NCBI GenBank assembly: GCA_045106765.1
Contig: JBGCFD010000015.1
Location: forward strand, 1-64,000
DNA: 64,000 bases
Direction of reading: 5' to 3'
From: CAJQQY01 sp045106765
Lineage (GTDB): Bacteria > Bacteroidota > Bacteroidia > Chitinophagales > Saprospiraceae
Shown one piece after another: positions 43,806 through 52,658 of this stretch; position 1 is the first letter of the stretch; the number at the start of each line of letters is the position of its first letter. A program made the position numbers and the translations under genes. The notes beneath the pieces are model-generated. The model saw only the letters and a list, made by a program, of their open reading frames with translations, was not told where the DNA came from and made no database searches.

Positions 43806-44273
43806 ATGAAAAAAATAAATCGCAAGGCAATACTCGGCATACTTTTAGGGATGTTTATCATCATACAATTTTGGCAAATTGACAAAACTAATCCTCCCGT
43901 TGATAAAAAATTAGACTTTATCGAAATCTCCAACCCCTCCAAAGAAATTGCAACAATGCTCAAAAACCCTTGTTATGATTGTCATTCCCCCCAAGTAAAA
44001 TTCCCTTGATACACTAATGTTGCACCAGTTTCTTGGTGGGTAAAAGGACACATTGACAATGGAATAGCTGAATTAAATTTCTCAGAATGGGGAAAATATA
44101 AACCTAGTAAGGCAAATCATAAATTGGAAGAATCTTTTGAAAAAGTAGAGAAAAAAGAAATGCCATTAACTCCATACTTGATTGCACATTCATCGGCAAG
44201 ATTGACTGAGCAACAACGAGCAGAGTTGGTCACGTTTTTCAAATCTAAAATGACTGACGAGTTACCCTTCTAA
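43806..44273 (+). pseudogene. Haem-binding domain protein interrupted by one in-frame stop codon
   Basis: The frame from 43806 codes for a membrane anchor (about 7-23), then NPCYDCHSPQ with a haem c motif CYDCH at 56-60. It meets TGA at codon 68 (44007-44009). The same frame then continues without further stops to TAA at 44271-44273, giving YTNVAPVSWWVKGHID, ELNFSEWGKY and a C-terminal helix. Homologous haem-binding proteins of Bacteroidota read YPWYTNVAPVSWW here, so the TGA stands for a conserved Trp codon (TGG to TGA). One base at 44009 explains the break. Other genes in the window end in TGA, so recoding is unlikely. The lesion may be recent, or a sequencing error. Confidence 0.85.
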
Positions 44274-44402
44274 TCTTTTAAAAATCATTACCTTTAATAA
44301 TCCAAACAAAACGCATACACCAACTAATTTTTTTAAAACCCTAATCTTCTCAAAACACTTTTCAATTCTATGTTTTGAATTCTAATAAAAGAGAAAAAAT
44401 AT

Positions 44403-47400
44403 ATGCGAATAGCGTTGGTGATATTTATTTTTTTTGTGGCAACCATCCCCCTCCTATCACAAACTAATCAAGCAAAAACTTGGTTAGAAGAAGGGCGTGC
44501 ATTAGCACAAAAAAGAGAATATAAAGAGGCGATTAAAATAACCACCAAGGCAGCTAATCGATATAAATATAATGGACAACAAAATCAACGCATCAAAACG
44601 TTGATAGAAGTAACTGAAATTCTTTTTCTCGCTGATGAAAACTATGAAGCTAAAAAATTAGCTACCACCATCTTACAATTAACTTCTCGAAAAGATACCC
44701 TTGCCGCAAGTGCTTTTCACCTTTTGGGAAAAGTGGAATTCAATGATGCTCACTTCAAAGAAGCACTAAATTATTTTGAAAAGGCACTTGCTATCCAAAA
44801 AGAAAAACTACCTGAAAATCATCCTGACATTGCTCAATCTTTACAAGCTATTGGTATCACGCAAAGTCAGTTGGGGCAAACTGATTTAGCTTTTGAAAAT
44901 ATTCATACGGCACTCAATATCAATAATATTGCTTTTGGTGAAGAACATCCTGCGACTGCCGAAACCTTAGGAAACCTTGGAACGATTTATTCCATTCAAG
45001 GTGAAGATGATCGAGCAACAGAAACGATTCAACAAGCTATTGACATTTTTAGAAAAGAAAATAATGAAGAACAAAATATTGTAGTCGAACTTTATTTCCA
45101 ATTAGGAAATACTTTTCTCAACAAAGGCAATTACGACTTAGGTTTGATGAATACTCAACGAGGGTTGACAATTCTCGAAGGACTCAAAGGAACAGAACAC
45201 CCTTCCCGTGCTCCTTTTTTAAATAATATTGGGAAAATAAAAACGCAAAGTGGAAACTATTCTCAAGCTTTAGATTTTTATCAACAAGCTTTAGATTTGG
45301 TTGAGTTTCATAAAGGAGCTTTGCATCCTGACTTGGCGGAAAGTAATAATAATATTGCAGCAGTTCTTCGAGTTCGTGGCGAATTAGATTCTGCTTTAGT
45401 TTATTACAAAAAAGCATTGGAAATTAATGAAAATGTATTTGATGAATCTCATCCAAATGTAGCAGAAAGTTGGGGAAATATTGGTGATATTTATTTTGAA
45501 TTAAAAATGTATGACCAAGCATTAGCATTTTACAACAATGCTTTTACAAAATACCAAGATGCTTATCAATCAGGACATATTGCCTTAGCAAAAGTAGAAC
45601 AACAAATAGGAAAAACATATTTGAAAAAAGATGGATTAAAAATAGCTTTAGAGCATTTCCAAAACTCTCTCAATGCTAATGTTCCTTTTCAATATGAAAT
45701 TTTTGACATCTCAAGAAACCCTCCTGAAGAAAAAGTTTTAGACAAAAATCTTTTCCTTTCTACTCTTGCACTTAAAGCTCAAACGCAAACCACACTTTTT
45801 TTATCTAATAAAAAAATCATTCATCTTGAATTAGCTTACAAGAATTTTTTACTCTGTGATAAATTAATTGATGAGATACGAAGGTCATTTATTGAATACA
45901 ATGATCAATTAATTTTTAATCGAATTGCTTCTCAAATTTACGAAGAAGCTATTTATGCTTGCTTGATTCTAAAAAATCAAACCGAGGAAAAACAATATGT
46001 AGAACAAGCATTTTATTTCTCTGAAAAAAGTAAATCGAATGCTTTATTACAATCATTTTCAAATGACAAGGCTTTGGTTTTTGCGGATTTACCAGACTCT
46101 CTTGAAGCGCAAGAAGTTAGTTTAAAAATTTCAATTTCTGTTATTCAAAAACAACTGACCGATGCTTTGCAAGAAAAAGATAGTCTTAAAACAATTATTG
46201 CTCAAGAACGGCTACTAGAAGTCAAAGGAACCTATAATCAATTTGTTTTACAATTAGAAAAAGACTATCCACATTATTACCAACTCAAATACGACAACTC
46301 TGTAACGACACTTAAAGAAGTGCAAAATGACCTTAAAGTAGGAACAACTTTAATTGAATTTTTCGCAGGAGAAAAACAATTATTCGTATTCACCATTAAT
46401 TCAAATAACGTTCACATTGATTTCATCAAAAAACCTAAAGACTACAATAATTCTATTTTTTCTTTTAGAAAATCAATTACAGATATTGGATACATTACCC
46501 ATCGAGATTCCATTGAACATGCTTGGGAGACTTATACAAAACATGCACACGGTTTTTATGAACTTTTATTAAAAGAATCTTTAAGTCATTTTCCCAAAAG
46601 AGATTTTCAAAAATTAATTATTATTCCTGATGGCATGTTGGGTTACATTCCATTTGAAATTTTGATCAAAGAAAAACCAAATGCAGAGCAAATTAATTAT
46701 GCCTCACTTGATTATTTATTGCATCAATATTCGATCAGCTATGCATTTTCAAGCACTATGCTTGTACAACAAAAGGGATCTCCTCTTTTGACTAGAAAGT
46801 TAAAATATGGAGGTTTTGCACCTGTTTATAGTTCTGGTAAAATTTCTGATGTAAGTAAACCTACAAGCTATCAATACTTTAAAAAAGGTAGATATGTTGA
46901 CTTACCTGCTTCACGAAAAGGAGTAGAATATATTGCGAACTTATTGGAGGGAAGTGCCTTCATCGGGGAGCAAGCAACGGAAGTTATTTTTAAGGATACT
47001 TCGAATTACTTTGATATTTTACACCTTGCTATGCATGGAATTTATGATGATAAGAATCCTTTGAATTCACATCTTGCTTTCACTCAAATGGAAGACTCTG
47101 ATGAAGATAATCATCTAACTGCTGCTGAGTTATACAATATGGATATAAATACAGAATTAGTTTTTATCGGAGCTTGTAATTCTGGTTTTGGAAAAATAAA
47201 TAGAGGGGAAGGGATCATGAGTTTGTCTCGGGCATTTGCTTACGCAGGTTGTCCAAGTATTATTATGAGCCTATGGAGTGTGCCTGATGATGAGACTGCA
47301 ACGATCACCAATAGTTTTTTCAAGCAGCTAAAAAACGGAACGACCAAAGACATCGCTCTACGAAAAGCAAAATTAAAATATCTGACTGATTCCAATGTTC

Positions 47401-47582
47401 CACCTGATCGACATCATCCACTTTTTTGGGCAGGATTTGTTCCGATTGGAGATATGGCTCCGCTTTATGCACCTTCTACATTATCCAAAAATTGGACACT
47501 ATTTGCTTCTATTGGAATGTTGATGTTGACGATTTTCCTCGGAAGATTAGGTTGGAAAAGATTTATAAAAAAAGAGTTATAA
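44403..47582 (+). CDS. Membrane-anchored TPR-CHAT domain protein (caspase-like peptidase)
   Basis: The 1059-residue protein has a signal peptide (about 1-19), some eight TPR units of the kinesin light chain type (HPDIAQSLQAIGITQSQLGQ, HPNVAESWGNIGDIYFELK), a helical linker (about 480-640) and a C-terminal CHAT domain. The catalytic dyad is visible: His878 in HLAMHGIYDD and Cys925 in FIGACNSGFG, followed by GEGIMSLSRAFAYAGCPSIIMSLWSVPDDET. A last hydrophobic helix (about 1034-1052) and a basic tail suggest a membrane anchor, placing the peptidase in the periplasm. The convergent neighbour is an anti-sigma-like protein. Substrate unknown. Confidence 0.9.
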   Translation: MRIALVIFIFFVATIPLLSQTNQAKTWLEEGRALAQKREYKEAIKITTKAANRYKYNGQQNQRIKTLIEVTEILFLADENYEAKKLATTILQLTSRKDTLAASAFHLLGKVEFNDAHFKEALNYFEKALAIQKEKLPENHPDIAQSLQAIGITQSQLGQTDLAFENIHTALNINNIAFGEEHPATAETLGNLGTIYSIQGEDDRATETIQQAIDIFRKENNEEQNIVVELYFQLGNTFLNKGNYDLGLMNTQRGLTILEGLKGTEHPSRAPFLNNIGKIKTQSGNYSQALDFYQQALDLVEFHKGALHPDLAESNNNIAAVLRVRGELDSALVYYKKALEINENVFDESHPNVAESWGNIGDIYFELKMYDQALAFYNNAFTKYQDAYQSGHIALAKVEQQIGKTYLKKDGLKIALEHFQNSLNANVPFQYEIFDISRNPPEEKVLDKNLFLSTLALKAQTQTTLFLSNKKIIHLELAYKNFLLCDKLIDEIRRSFIEYNDQLIFNRIASQIYEEAIYACLILKNQTEEKQYVEQAFYFSEKSKSNALLQSFSNDKALVFADLPDSLEAQEVSLKISISVIQKQLTDALQEKDSLKTIIAQERLLEVKGTYNQFVLQLEKDYPHYYQLKYDNSVTTLKEVQNDLKVGTTLIEFFAGEKQLFVFTINSNNVHIDFIKKPKDYNNSIFSFRKSITDIGYITHRDSIEHAWETYTKHAHGFYELLLKESLSHFPKRDFQKLIIIPDGMLGYIPFEILIKEKPNAEQINYASLDYLLHQYSISYAFSSTMLVQQKGSPLLTRKLKYGGFAPVYSSGKISDVSKPTSYQYFKKGRYVDLPASRKGVEYIANLLEGSAFIGEQATEVIFKDTSNYFDILHLAMHGIYDDKNPLNSHLAFTQMEDSDEDNHLTAAELYNMDINTELVFIGACNSGFGKINRGEGIMSLSRAFAYAGCPSIIMSLWSVPDDETATITNSFFKQLKNGTTKDIALRKAKLKYLTDSNVPPDRHHPLFWAGFVPIGDMAPLYAPSTLSKNWTLFASIGMLMLTIFLGRLGWKRFIKKEL

Positions 47583-47702
47583 TTTCGATGGGCGTTTTAC
47601 GACCCACCATAACCATACAATTTCATTTAAAATAAACTCCATTTTTTTGACACTGAATTATTATGACTCTAATCTAATATGTATGTTTCATAGAAAATAA
47701 AA

Positions 47703-47734
47703 AATGACCGAACAACTTATGTTATTCGGTCATT
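47703..47734 (-). terminator. Intrinsic terminator of the anti-sigma-like gene
   Basis: AATGACCGAA pairs with TTCGGTCATT. On the minus strand a U-rich run follows, fitting termination after the gene at 47800-48567. Confidence 0.7.
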
Positions 47735-47799
47735 AATTCTGTAAAGCATAAAACGAAAATCAACTGTTGCCTCAGATAAATGAGGACTTTTTGAACGGT

Positions 47800-48567
47800 T
47801 TAGATTTTATTCAGTAAGGCAGTAGCTTCTGCTTTTTTCCAACCAGCAACATTTTCTTTAATTACTAATTGAAGCAAAGTTTTAGCTTCTTTTATTTTTC
47901 CTTGTTTCAAGTAAGCCAAAGCCATAAACCAATTTGCTTGTGGAGCAAGCTGAGAAGATGAATTTAGTTCTTTACTTTTTGCAAGATGACTAATTGCTTT
48001 TTCATAATTTGGAACATCTTCGTATAAGTAACTCAATCCTAAGTAAAAATGCTTTTCATCTAATTGCAATTCTTCTTCGTCTTTTTCTATTGACTTCTCG
48101 ATCGCTGCAACAGCAATTGAAAATTGTCCTTCTTCATAAGCAGCAATAGCATTTTTCCAATTTGAATCAACATCAACATCTTTGCTCATGAAGGCTTTTG
48201 GTTTTTTATAAATTTCCATCAACTGATCATCAGCTAAAGTTCCAACATCTGGACTTGAAAACATCAACCAAGCCAAAGACAATCCCATTCCTAAAATAAA
48301 TACGGCTGCAATACTTCGGATCCAACTAATAGATCTTCGTGGAGCTAATTTTCGAACAGGTGTTTCTTTGACTACACTTCCTTGTTCGTTCAATAAGCCT
48401 TGCCAACGCATTTTTTGTTTGATATTAAAATCGGCATTGATTGTTACCGCAACTTGAACCTCCTCTGCAAAATCTGCATCGGACTTTTGGAGTTGTTCAA
48501 ATTCAGAGCGCTCGTTTGCGCTTAACTCCTCGTTCAAATATTTTTCGATTAAATCTAAATTTTTCAT
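47800..48567 (-). CDS. Anti-sigma-factor-like membrane protein with a TPR-like C-terminal domain
   Basis: The N-terminus (DLIEKYLNEELSANERSEFE, then LQKSDADFAEEV) is the zinc-finger-less anti-sigma pattern common in Bacteroidota. One transmembrane helix follows (about 87-107, IRSIAAVFILGMGLSLAWLMF), and the outer domain contains TPR-like helices (AIAAYEEGQFSIAVAAIEKS, HFYLGLSYLYEDVPNYEKAI). Usually such proteins hold an ECF sigma factor, but none is adjacent here. It faces the TPR-CHAT gene tail to tail; in other Bacteroidota similar genes are found near CHAT proteins, which I recall but cannot check here. Confidence 0.7.
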   Translation of the reverse strand: MKNLDLIEKYLNEELSANERSEFEQLQKSDADFAEEVQVAVTINADFNIKQKMRWQGLLNEQGSVVKETPVRKLAPRRSISWIRSIAAVFILGMGLSLAWLMFSSPDVGTLADDQLMEIYKKPKAFMSKDVDVDSNWKNAIAAYEEGQFSIAVAAIEKSIEKDEEELQLDEKHFYLGLSYLYEDVPNYEKAISHLAKSKELNSSSQLAPQANWFMALAYLKQGKIKEAKTLLQLVIKENVAGWKKAEATALLNKI

Positions 48568-48920
48568 AGTGCAAATGTAATATTTCTTCTCAATAGAGTT
48601 AAATTTAAAAATTAGTTAAAGTTAGTTTTTAAGATCTCTTAAAGGCATTTTCTTGTTTTTACTTTAAAAAGAAGAAAATCCTAAATGACTTAAAATACTA
48701 TATTATAACCTTGATTCATTCGGAATAAGAACATTAGTAAAACTATGAGAATGTTGAGGGTGATTGTTTTATAATATTTCTGTGTTCCGACTATTTAATC
48801 TTGATAATAAAAAAGGTGAACCTTCTCTTTAAAGTTTTTTATTTCTTAAAACTAGAACCTAGTTTATCTTTATTTTTTAAAATCTTTCATTTTCTACAAA
48901 AACAAAATATAATTTTCATT
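48568..48920. other. Divergent intergenic region
   Basis: The gap between the anti-sigma-like gene and the RidA gene is very A+T-rich. On the minus strand TACATTTG (48572-48579) fits TAnnTTTG but lies only four bases before the ATG at 48567. Translation of the last 120 bases before 48921 gives an open frame without protein character. No RNA gene or hairpin of note was seen. Confidence 0.45.
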
Positions 48921-49487
48921 ATGCAAAAATTCCCTATATTTCTATGCCTTTTAGTATTTTTTTCCTGTAATAGTTCTAACTCTTCCAATCAAAATAAGAT
49001 TCAGGAGAAAGAAATTTTTCCAATGGTAGATATTACTGCAAACCTTAAATCACTCAATATTTCACTTCCTACCTTAAATAAACCTTTGGCTAATTATGTC
49101 CATACTGTTCGAACAGGCAACTTAGTTTTTACTGCTGGAAAAGGTTCTGCAAATCTCGATGGAAGTTTATATACTGGTAAATTAGGCGATGATTTGACCA
49201 TCGAACAAGGACAAGAAGCTGCTCGACTTGCAGGTATTCGATTGTTGGCAGCACTCCAAGCTGAATTGGGTGATTTAAAAAAAGTAAAGCGAATTGTCAA
49301 AGTTTTAGGAATGGTCAATGCCACTCCTGACTTCACCGAACACTCTCAAGTCATCAATGGTTTTTCAGATTTGATGGTAGCTGTTTTTGGAGAAAGAGGA
49401 AAACATGCGAGGTCAGCTGTTGGAATGAGTTCTTTACCTAAAAATTTAGCGGTGGAAATTGAGATGATTGTTGAAGTATATGATTAG
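48921..49487 (+). CDS. RidA-family (YjgF/UK114) lipoprotein
   Basis: The ATG at 48921 opens a lipoprotein signal (MQKFPIFLCLLVFFSC), with the lipid Cys at residue 16. The rest is a RidA trimer-type domain: GNLVFTAGKGSANLDGSLYTGKL in two strands, AARLAGIRLLAALQAELGDL, KRIVKVLGMVNATPDF and the end VEIEMIVEVYD. Cytosolic RidA removes reactive enamines. A GKGSA in place of the usual SGQ/P and lack of the conserved Arg near the C-terminus (family RxxV) suggest another activity. A RidA fold on the periplasmic face is unusual but seen in this phylum. Confidence 0.85.
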   Translation: MQKFPIFLCLLVFFSCNSSNSSNQNKIQEKEIFPMVDITANLKSLNISLPTLNKPLANYVHTVRTGNLVFTAGKGSANLDGSLYTGKLGDDLTIEQGQEAARLAGIRLLAALQAELGDLKKVKRIVKVLGMVNATPDFTEHSQVINGFSDLMVAVFGERGKHARSAVGMSSLPKNLAVEIEMIVEVYD

Positions 49488-49529
49488 GAAACAACCTGAT
49501 TATTACTTACAAAGCCACTCGAAGTCACC

Positions 49530-49559
49530 TTGTGAGTAGATTGGAAATGACTATCTTTG
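49530..49559 (+). promoter_or_regulatory. Complete promoter of the patatin/beta-barrel gene
   Basis: TTG (49530-49532), a 19-base spacer and TATCTTTG (49552-49559) match the Bacteroidota promoter pattern. The start codon is 28 bases after the -7 element. Confidence 0.7.
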
Positions 49560-49587
49560 TATTTATTTTTTTTATAAAAAACCATAA

Positions 49588-51822
49588 ATGAACAAATCAA
49601 TTACTTTATTTTTTTTATTCCTTTTTTCCATAACAATATATTCACAAACTCCTGCTAAAACTGAAAAACTAGGTTTAGTGCTGAGTGGTGGTGGTGCCAA
49701 AGGCTTGGCTCATATTGGCGTATTGAAAGTATTGGAAGAAGAAGGAATCGAACCTCAATTCATCACAGGTACAAGCATGGGGAGTATCATCGGTGGACTT
49801 TATGCCATCGGTTATACTGCTGCGGATTTGGAAAAAGTAGCTCATGATGTTCCTTGGCTAGAATATTTTGATGATGAAGTTTCGAGAAGTGCACAACCAA
49901 TCGAGGCTAAAGAAGCAAGCGAACGTTATCAATTTTCTTTCCCTGTCGTAGATGGAAAAATTCAAGTTCCAAAAGGATTTATTCAAGGAGCAAAAATGTC
50001 CATGCTACTTTCTCAACTGACTTTACCTGTTCATCAAACTGAAAATTTTGATGACTTTGCTATTCCATTTAGATGCGTCGCAACTGACTTAGTAACTGGA
50101 GAAGGATACATTTTCGACAAAGGGTTTTTACCTGATGCTATGTGTTCAAGTTCCTGCATTCCTACAGTTTTTGAACCAAGAGTTATTGGAGATAAAACAT
50201 TAATTGATGGAATGTTCGTTCGGAACTTACCTGTCGAGGATTGCCTCGATATGGGTGCCACAAAAACCATTGCTATAGATGTGGGAGCACCTTTAGCAAC
50301 CTTAGATGAGTTAACTTCTTTTGTTGGTGTGCTTGGTCAAACTACCTCTTTCGGTATGGTAAAGTCAACGGAAGACCAGCAAGCAAAAACTGATTTACTT
50401 ATCATGCCTGAACTTAAAAACATGGGTTCATTAGACTTTAGTAACATCGATACCTTGATTGCGAGAGGAGAGCAGGCAGCTCGAAAAATGCTTCCTCAAA
50501 TAAGAGCTTTGAAAAAAGAATTAAATATTAAAACCCAACCTCCAACCAAACGAGCTCGTAATTTTTCTATTCCAACTGAATTAAATATCACTTCTATTGA
50601 ATTTGAAGGTGGAAAAAAATCTGATATTCGAACACTTCGTAGATTGATAAAAATAAAACCGCCAAAAGTTCTAACTCATGAAGAATTAATCGAAAAATTA
50701 ATGGGAGTTTATGCAAGTGGATTTTTCACCTATCTTGATTATCGATTACTTCCTGAAGATGGTGGATACAAATTATTAGTGCGAACAAGGGAGAGTAGTA
50801 CTGTTCATTTGAAATTTGGAGGATTTTATGATACCAATGTCAATGCAGCAATTTTAATCAATGCATCCTTTAAAAATTTATTATTAAAAGGTTCCAACCT
50901 TTCACTTGATTTGCGGATTTCAGAAACTCCTGGGATCTTTTTCGACTACCTAATTCATACTAATTCACGCCCAAATGTTGGTTTGCGAATAAATGGAAAA
51001 TGGAATTTTTACCCCGGTGATTATTATGAAAATACCAACTTGGCAAATGGATTTAATATGCAACATGCCATGGATCAAATTGGTTTGTACTCTGGAATAA
51101 GTACTCACTCCTCCATTTGGTTAGGCTGGGGAACAGAAATTTTTGTACAAAAAGAAGTCTTTTCTGTCAAAGAATTTGAATCAGTTAATACGACCCAAAA
51201 TTATTTATTTGCGAAATATTCTAGAGATAAACTCAATAGAAAATACTTCTCTACCTCAGGTTACAAAATTGGTGCGAATGGAAAATATATCCTTGGCGGC
51301 AAACTACGAAATCGTGTGGAAGAAGTTAATGACCAATCTACTGCTGAAAATTATTATGCACAATTAGAATATAAACATGTATTTCCTTTAGGTAAAAAAA
51401 CATCTTTGCATTGGTTCAATCAAGCAGGTTTTTCTCAGTTGAGACAAAGCAATTATATCAATCTTTTTTATTTAGGAAATACCATCGCTACTCAAGACCG
51501 ATTCGTTGATTTTGTTGGATTCGATTACATGGATCAATTGGCGAATCAATATGCCTTCTCTGGTTTAAAATTACAATGGGAACCATCTTTAGGATATTTC
51601 GTCTCTTTGCTAGCAAGTTATGGAGCTTTTGAATTAGAGCCATTTGAACTTGTACAAGAAGGTGAAGTTTTTACCAAACTTGGTCAAAAAGAAAATATGG
51701 CTGGTGTCGGAATTGAGCTTGGAATGTTAGTTAGAAAATTTGGTCCACTTACCCTCACGACTGAGTACGACATTTTCAATAATGAATTTAATACAAATTT
51801 AAGGTTGGGATATGCATTTTGA
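49588..51822 (+). CDS. Patatin-like phospholipase fused to POTRA and outer-membrane beta-barrel (type Vd-like)
   Basis: A signal peptide (about 1-20) is followed by a patatin domain: LVLSGGGAKGLAHIGVLKVL (oxyanion loop), GTSMGSIIGGLY (nucleophile Ser) and LIDGMFVRNLP (Asp of the dyad; DGM replaces the usual DGG/A). Near 330-400 comes a POTRA-like segment (ITSIEFEGGKKSDIRTLRRLI), then a BamA/FhaC-type 16-strand barrel to the end (LTTEYDIFNNEFNTNLRLGYAF, final residue Phe). This is the layout of PlpD-type (type Vd) autotransporters, which carry a lipase to the surface. The stop codon begins a perfect long hairpin. Confidence 0.9.
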   Translation: MNKSITLFFLFLFSITIYSQTPAKTEKLGLVLSGGGAKGLAHIGVLKVLEEEGIEPQFITGTSMGSIIGGLYAIGYTAADLEKVAHDVPWLEYFDDEVSRSAQPIEAKEASERYQFSFPVVDGKIQVPKGFIQGAKMSMLLSQLTLPVHQTENFDDFAIPFRCVATDLVTGEGYIFDKGFLPDAMCSSSCIPTVFEPRVIGDKTLIDGMFVRNLPVEDCLDMGATKTIAIDVGAPLATLDELTSFVGVLGQTTSFGMVKSTEDQQAKTDLLIMPELKNMGSLDFSNIDTLIARGEQAARKMLPQIRALKKELNIKTQPPTKRARNFSIPTELNITSIEFEGGKKSDIRTLRRLIKIKPPKVLTHEELIEKLMGVYASGFFTYLDYRLLPEDGGYKLLVRTRESSTVHLKFGGFYDTNVNAAILINASFKNLLLKGSNLSLDLRISETPGIFFDYLIHTNSRPNVGLRINGKWNFYPGDYYENTNLANGFNMQHAMDQIGLYSGISTHSSIWLGWGTEIFVQKEVFSVKEFESVNTTQNYLFAKYSRDKLNRKYFSTSGYKIGANGKYILGGKLRNRVEEVNDQSTAENYYAQLEYKHVFPLGKKTSLHWFNQAGFSQLRQSNYINLFYLGNTIATQDRFVDFVGFDYMDQLANQYAFSGLKLQWEPSLGYFVSLLASYGAFELEPFELVQEGEVFTKLGQKENMAGVGIELGMLVRKFGPLTLTTEYDIFNNEFNTNLRLGYAF

Positions 51823-51892
51823 TTTTTTATGATATATTTTCCTTGCAGCAGATCTATAGATTTGCTGCAAGGAAAATATATCATAAAAAATC
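51821..51892. repeat. Perfect 30-bp inverted repeat after the patatin gene
   Basis: The arms at 51821-51850 and 51863-51892 are exact complements, and four or five more pairs extend into the loop, leaving two unpaired bases. The TGA of the upstream gene overlaps the left arm. There is no T-run after it, so it is not a standard terminator. Confidence 0.95.
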
Positions 51893-51899
51893 AAAAACA

Positions 51900-51942
51900 T
51901 TTGCAAAAGAAAAATAAACAAACTAACTTTGTATTTCAAAGT
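51900..51942 (+). promoter_or_regulatory. Promoter with operator ACTTTG-N5-CAAAGT, site 1
   Basis: TTTG (51900-51903), a 20-base spacer and TAACTTTG (51924-51931) form a textbook promoter for the genes from 51969. The inverted repeat ACTTTG-TATTT-CAAAGT (51926-51942) overlaps the -7 element and start site, and is followed by ACTTTTAA. The same palindrome and trailing octamer recur at 52986-53010. The winged-helix protein of this operon is the likely ligand. Confidence 0.7.
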
Positions 51943-51968
51943 ACTTTTAACGATCAACAAATTGACAT

Positions 51969-52625
51969 ATGGTAATGGATAAAAGAAACGAACAACTCGA
52001 ACACCTCAGCGAAATCAGATCGCTGATGGAACGATCCTCTCGATTCATTTCATTGAGTGGATTATCAGGGGTAGCAGCAGGCATTTTTGCATTGATTGGT
52101 GCAGCAGCAGTTTACGTTTACTTCGACATTTCTCCATTTGATGAACACCTAGTCTATTATGCAGATGTTGCAGCAGCAGAAAAAAGATGGGGAATGGATT
52201 ACCTCACCTTTTTCTTTTTAGATGCGGCGTTGGTTTTTATCTTTGCAGTCGCTGGAGGTATTTTCTTTACCACCCGAAAAGCAAAACAAAAGGGACAAAA
52301 GATTTGGGATAAATTAACACAAAAGCTTTTGCTCAATTTATTAATTCCATTAGTTACTGGAGGTATTTTTTGTTTAGCATTGATGAAGCACGGTGAGTTC
52401 GGATTAGTGGCACCTGCTACTTTAGTTTTCTATGGATTAGCTTTGGTGAATGGAGGTAAATATACTTTGAGTGATATTCATTATTTAGGATTATCAGAAA
52501 TTGCATTAGGCTTGATTGCCTTGTTTTATATCGGTTATGGTTTAGAATTTTGGGCCATCGGATTTGGAGTTTTACATATTATTTATGGTACAATTATGTA
52601 TTTTAAATATGAAAGACAAGTTTGA
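51969..52625 (+). CDS. Six-helix membrane protein cotranscribed with a winged-helix regulator
   Basis: The 218-residue protein starts with a soluble helix (NEQLEHLSEIRSLMERSSRF) and has about six transmembrane segments with small residues (LSGVAAGIFALIGAAAVYVYF, FILGYGLEFWAIGFGV-type). An ATG two codons later (51975) could also be the start. The pattern of a MERSSRFISLSGLSG-type membrane protein next to an HTH_34-type regulator is common in Bacteroidota; its function is unknown. The gene is first in the operon and has a strong promoter with a repeated operator. Confidence 0.75.
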   Translation: MVMDKRNEQLEHLSEIRSLMERSSRFISLSGLSGVAAGIFALIGAAAVYVYFDISPFDEHLVYYADVAAAEKRWGMDYLTFFFLDAALVFIFAVAGGIFFTTRKAKQKGQKIWDKLTQKLLLNLLIPLVTGGIFCLALMKHGEFGLVAPATLVFYGLALVNGGKYTLSDIHYLGLSEIALGLIALFYIGYGLEFWAIGFGVLHIIYGTIMYFKYERQV

Positions 52626-52658
52626 GGTTAAACTCCAAAAGCAGCGTAAGAAAATATT

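Noticed and set aside
43806..44009. A complete 67-residue membrane-anchored haem c protein
   Set aside because: The same frame continues to a natural end at 44273 with the conserved remainder of the family, so the short frame is a broken gene, not a small one.
44007..44009. Reassignment of TGA to Trp or selenocysteine
   Set aside because: Other genes in the window, such as menE, the S66 peptidase and the patatin-barrel gene, use TGA as their stop, and no selenocysteine insertion hairpin was seen after the codon.
48801..48920. N-terminal extension of the RidA gene
   Set aside because: The 40 extra codons are A+T-rich noise and would bury the lipoprotein signal that begins at 48921.
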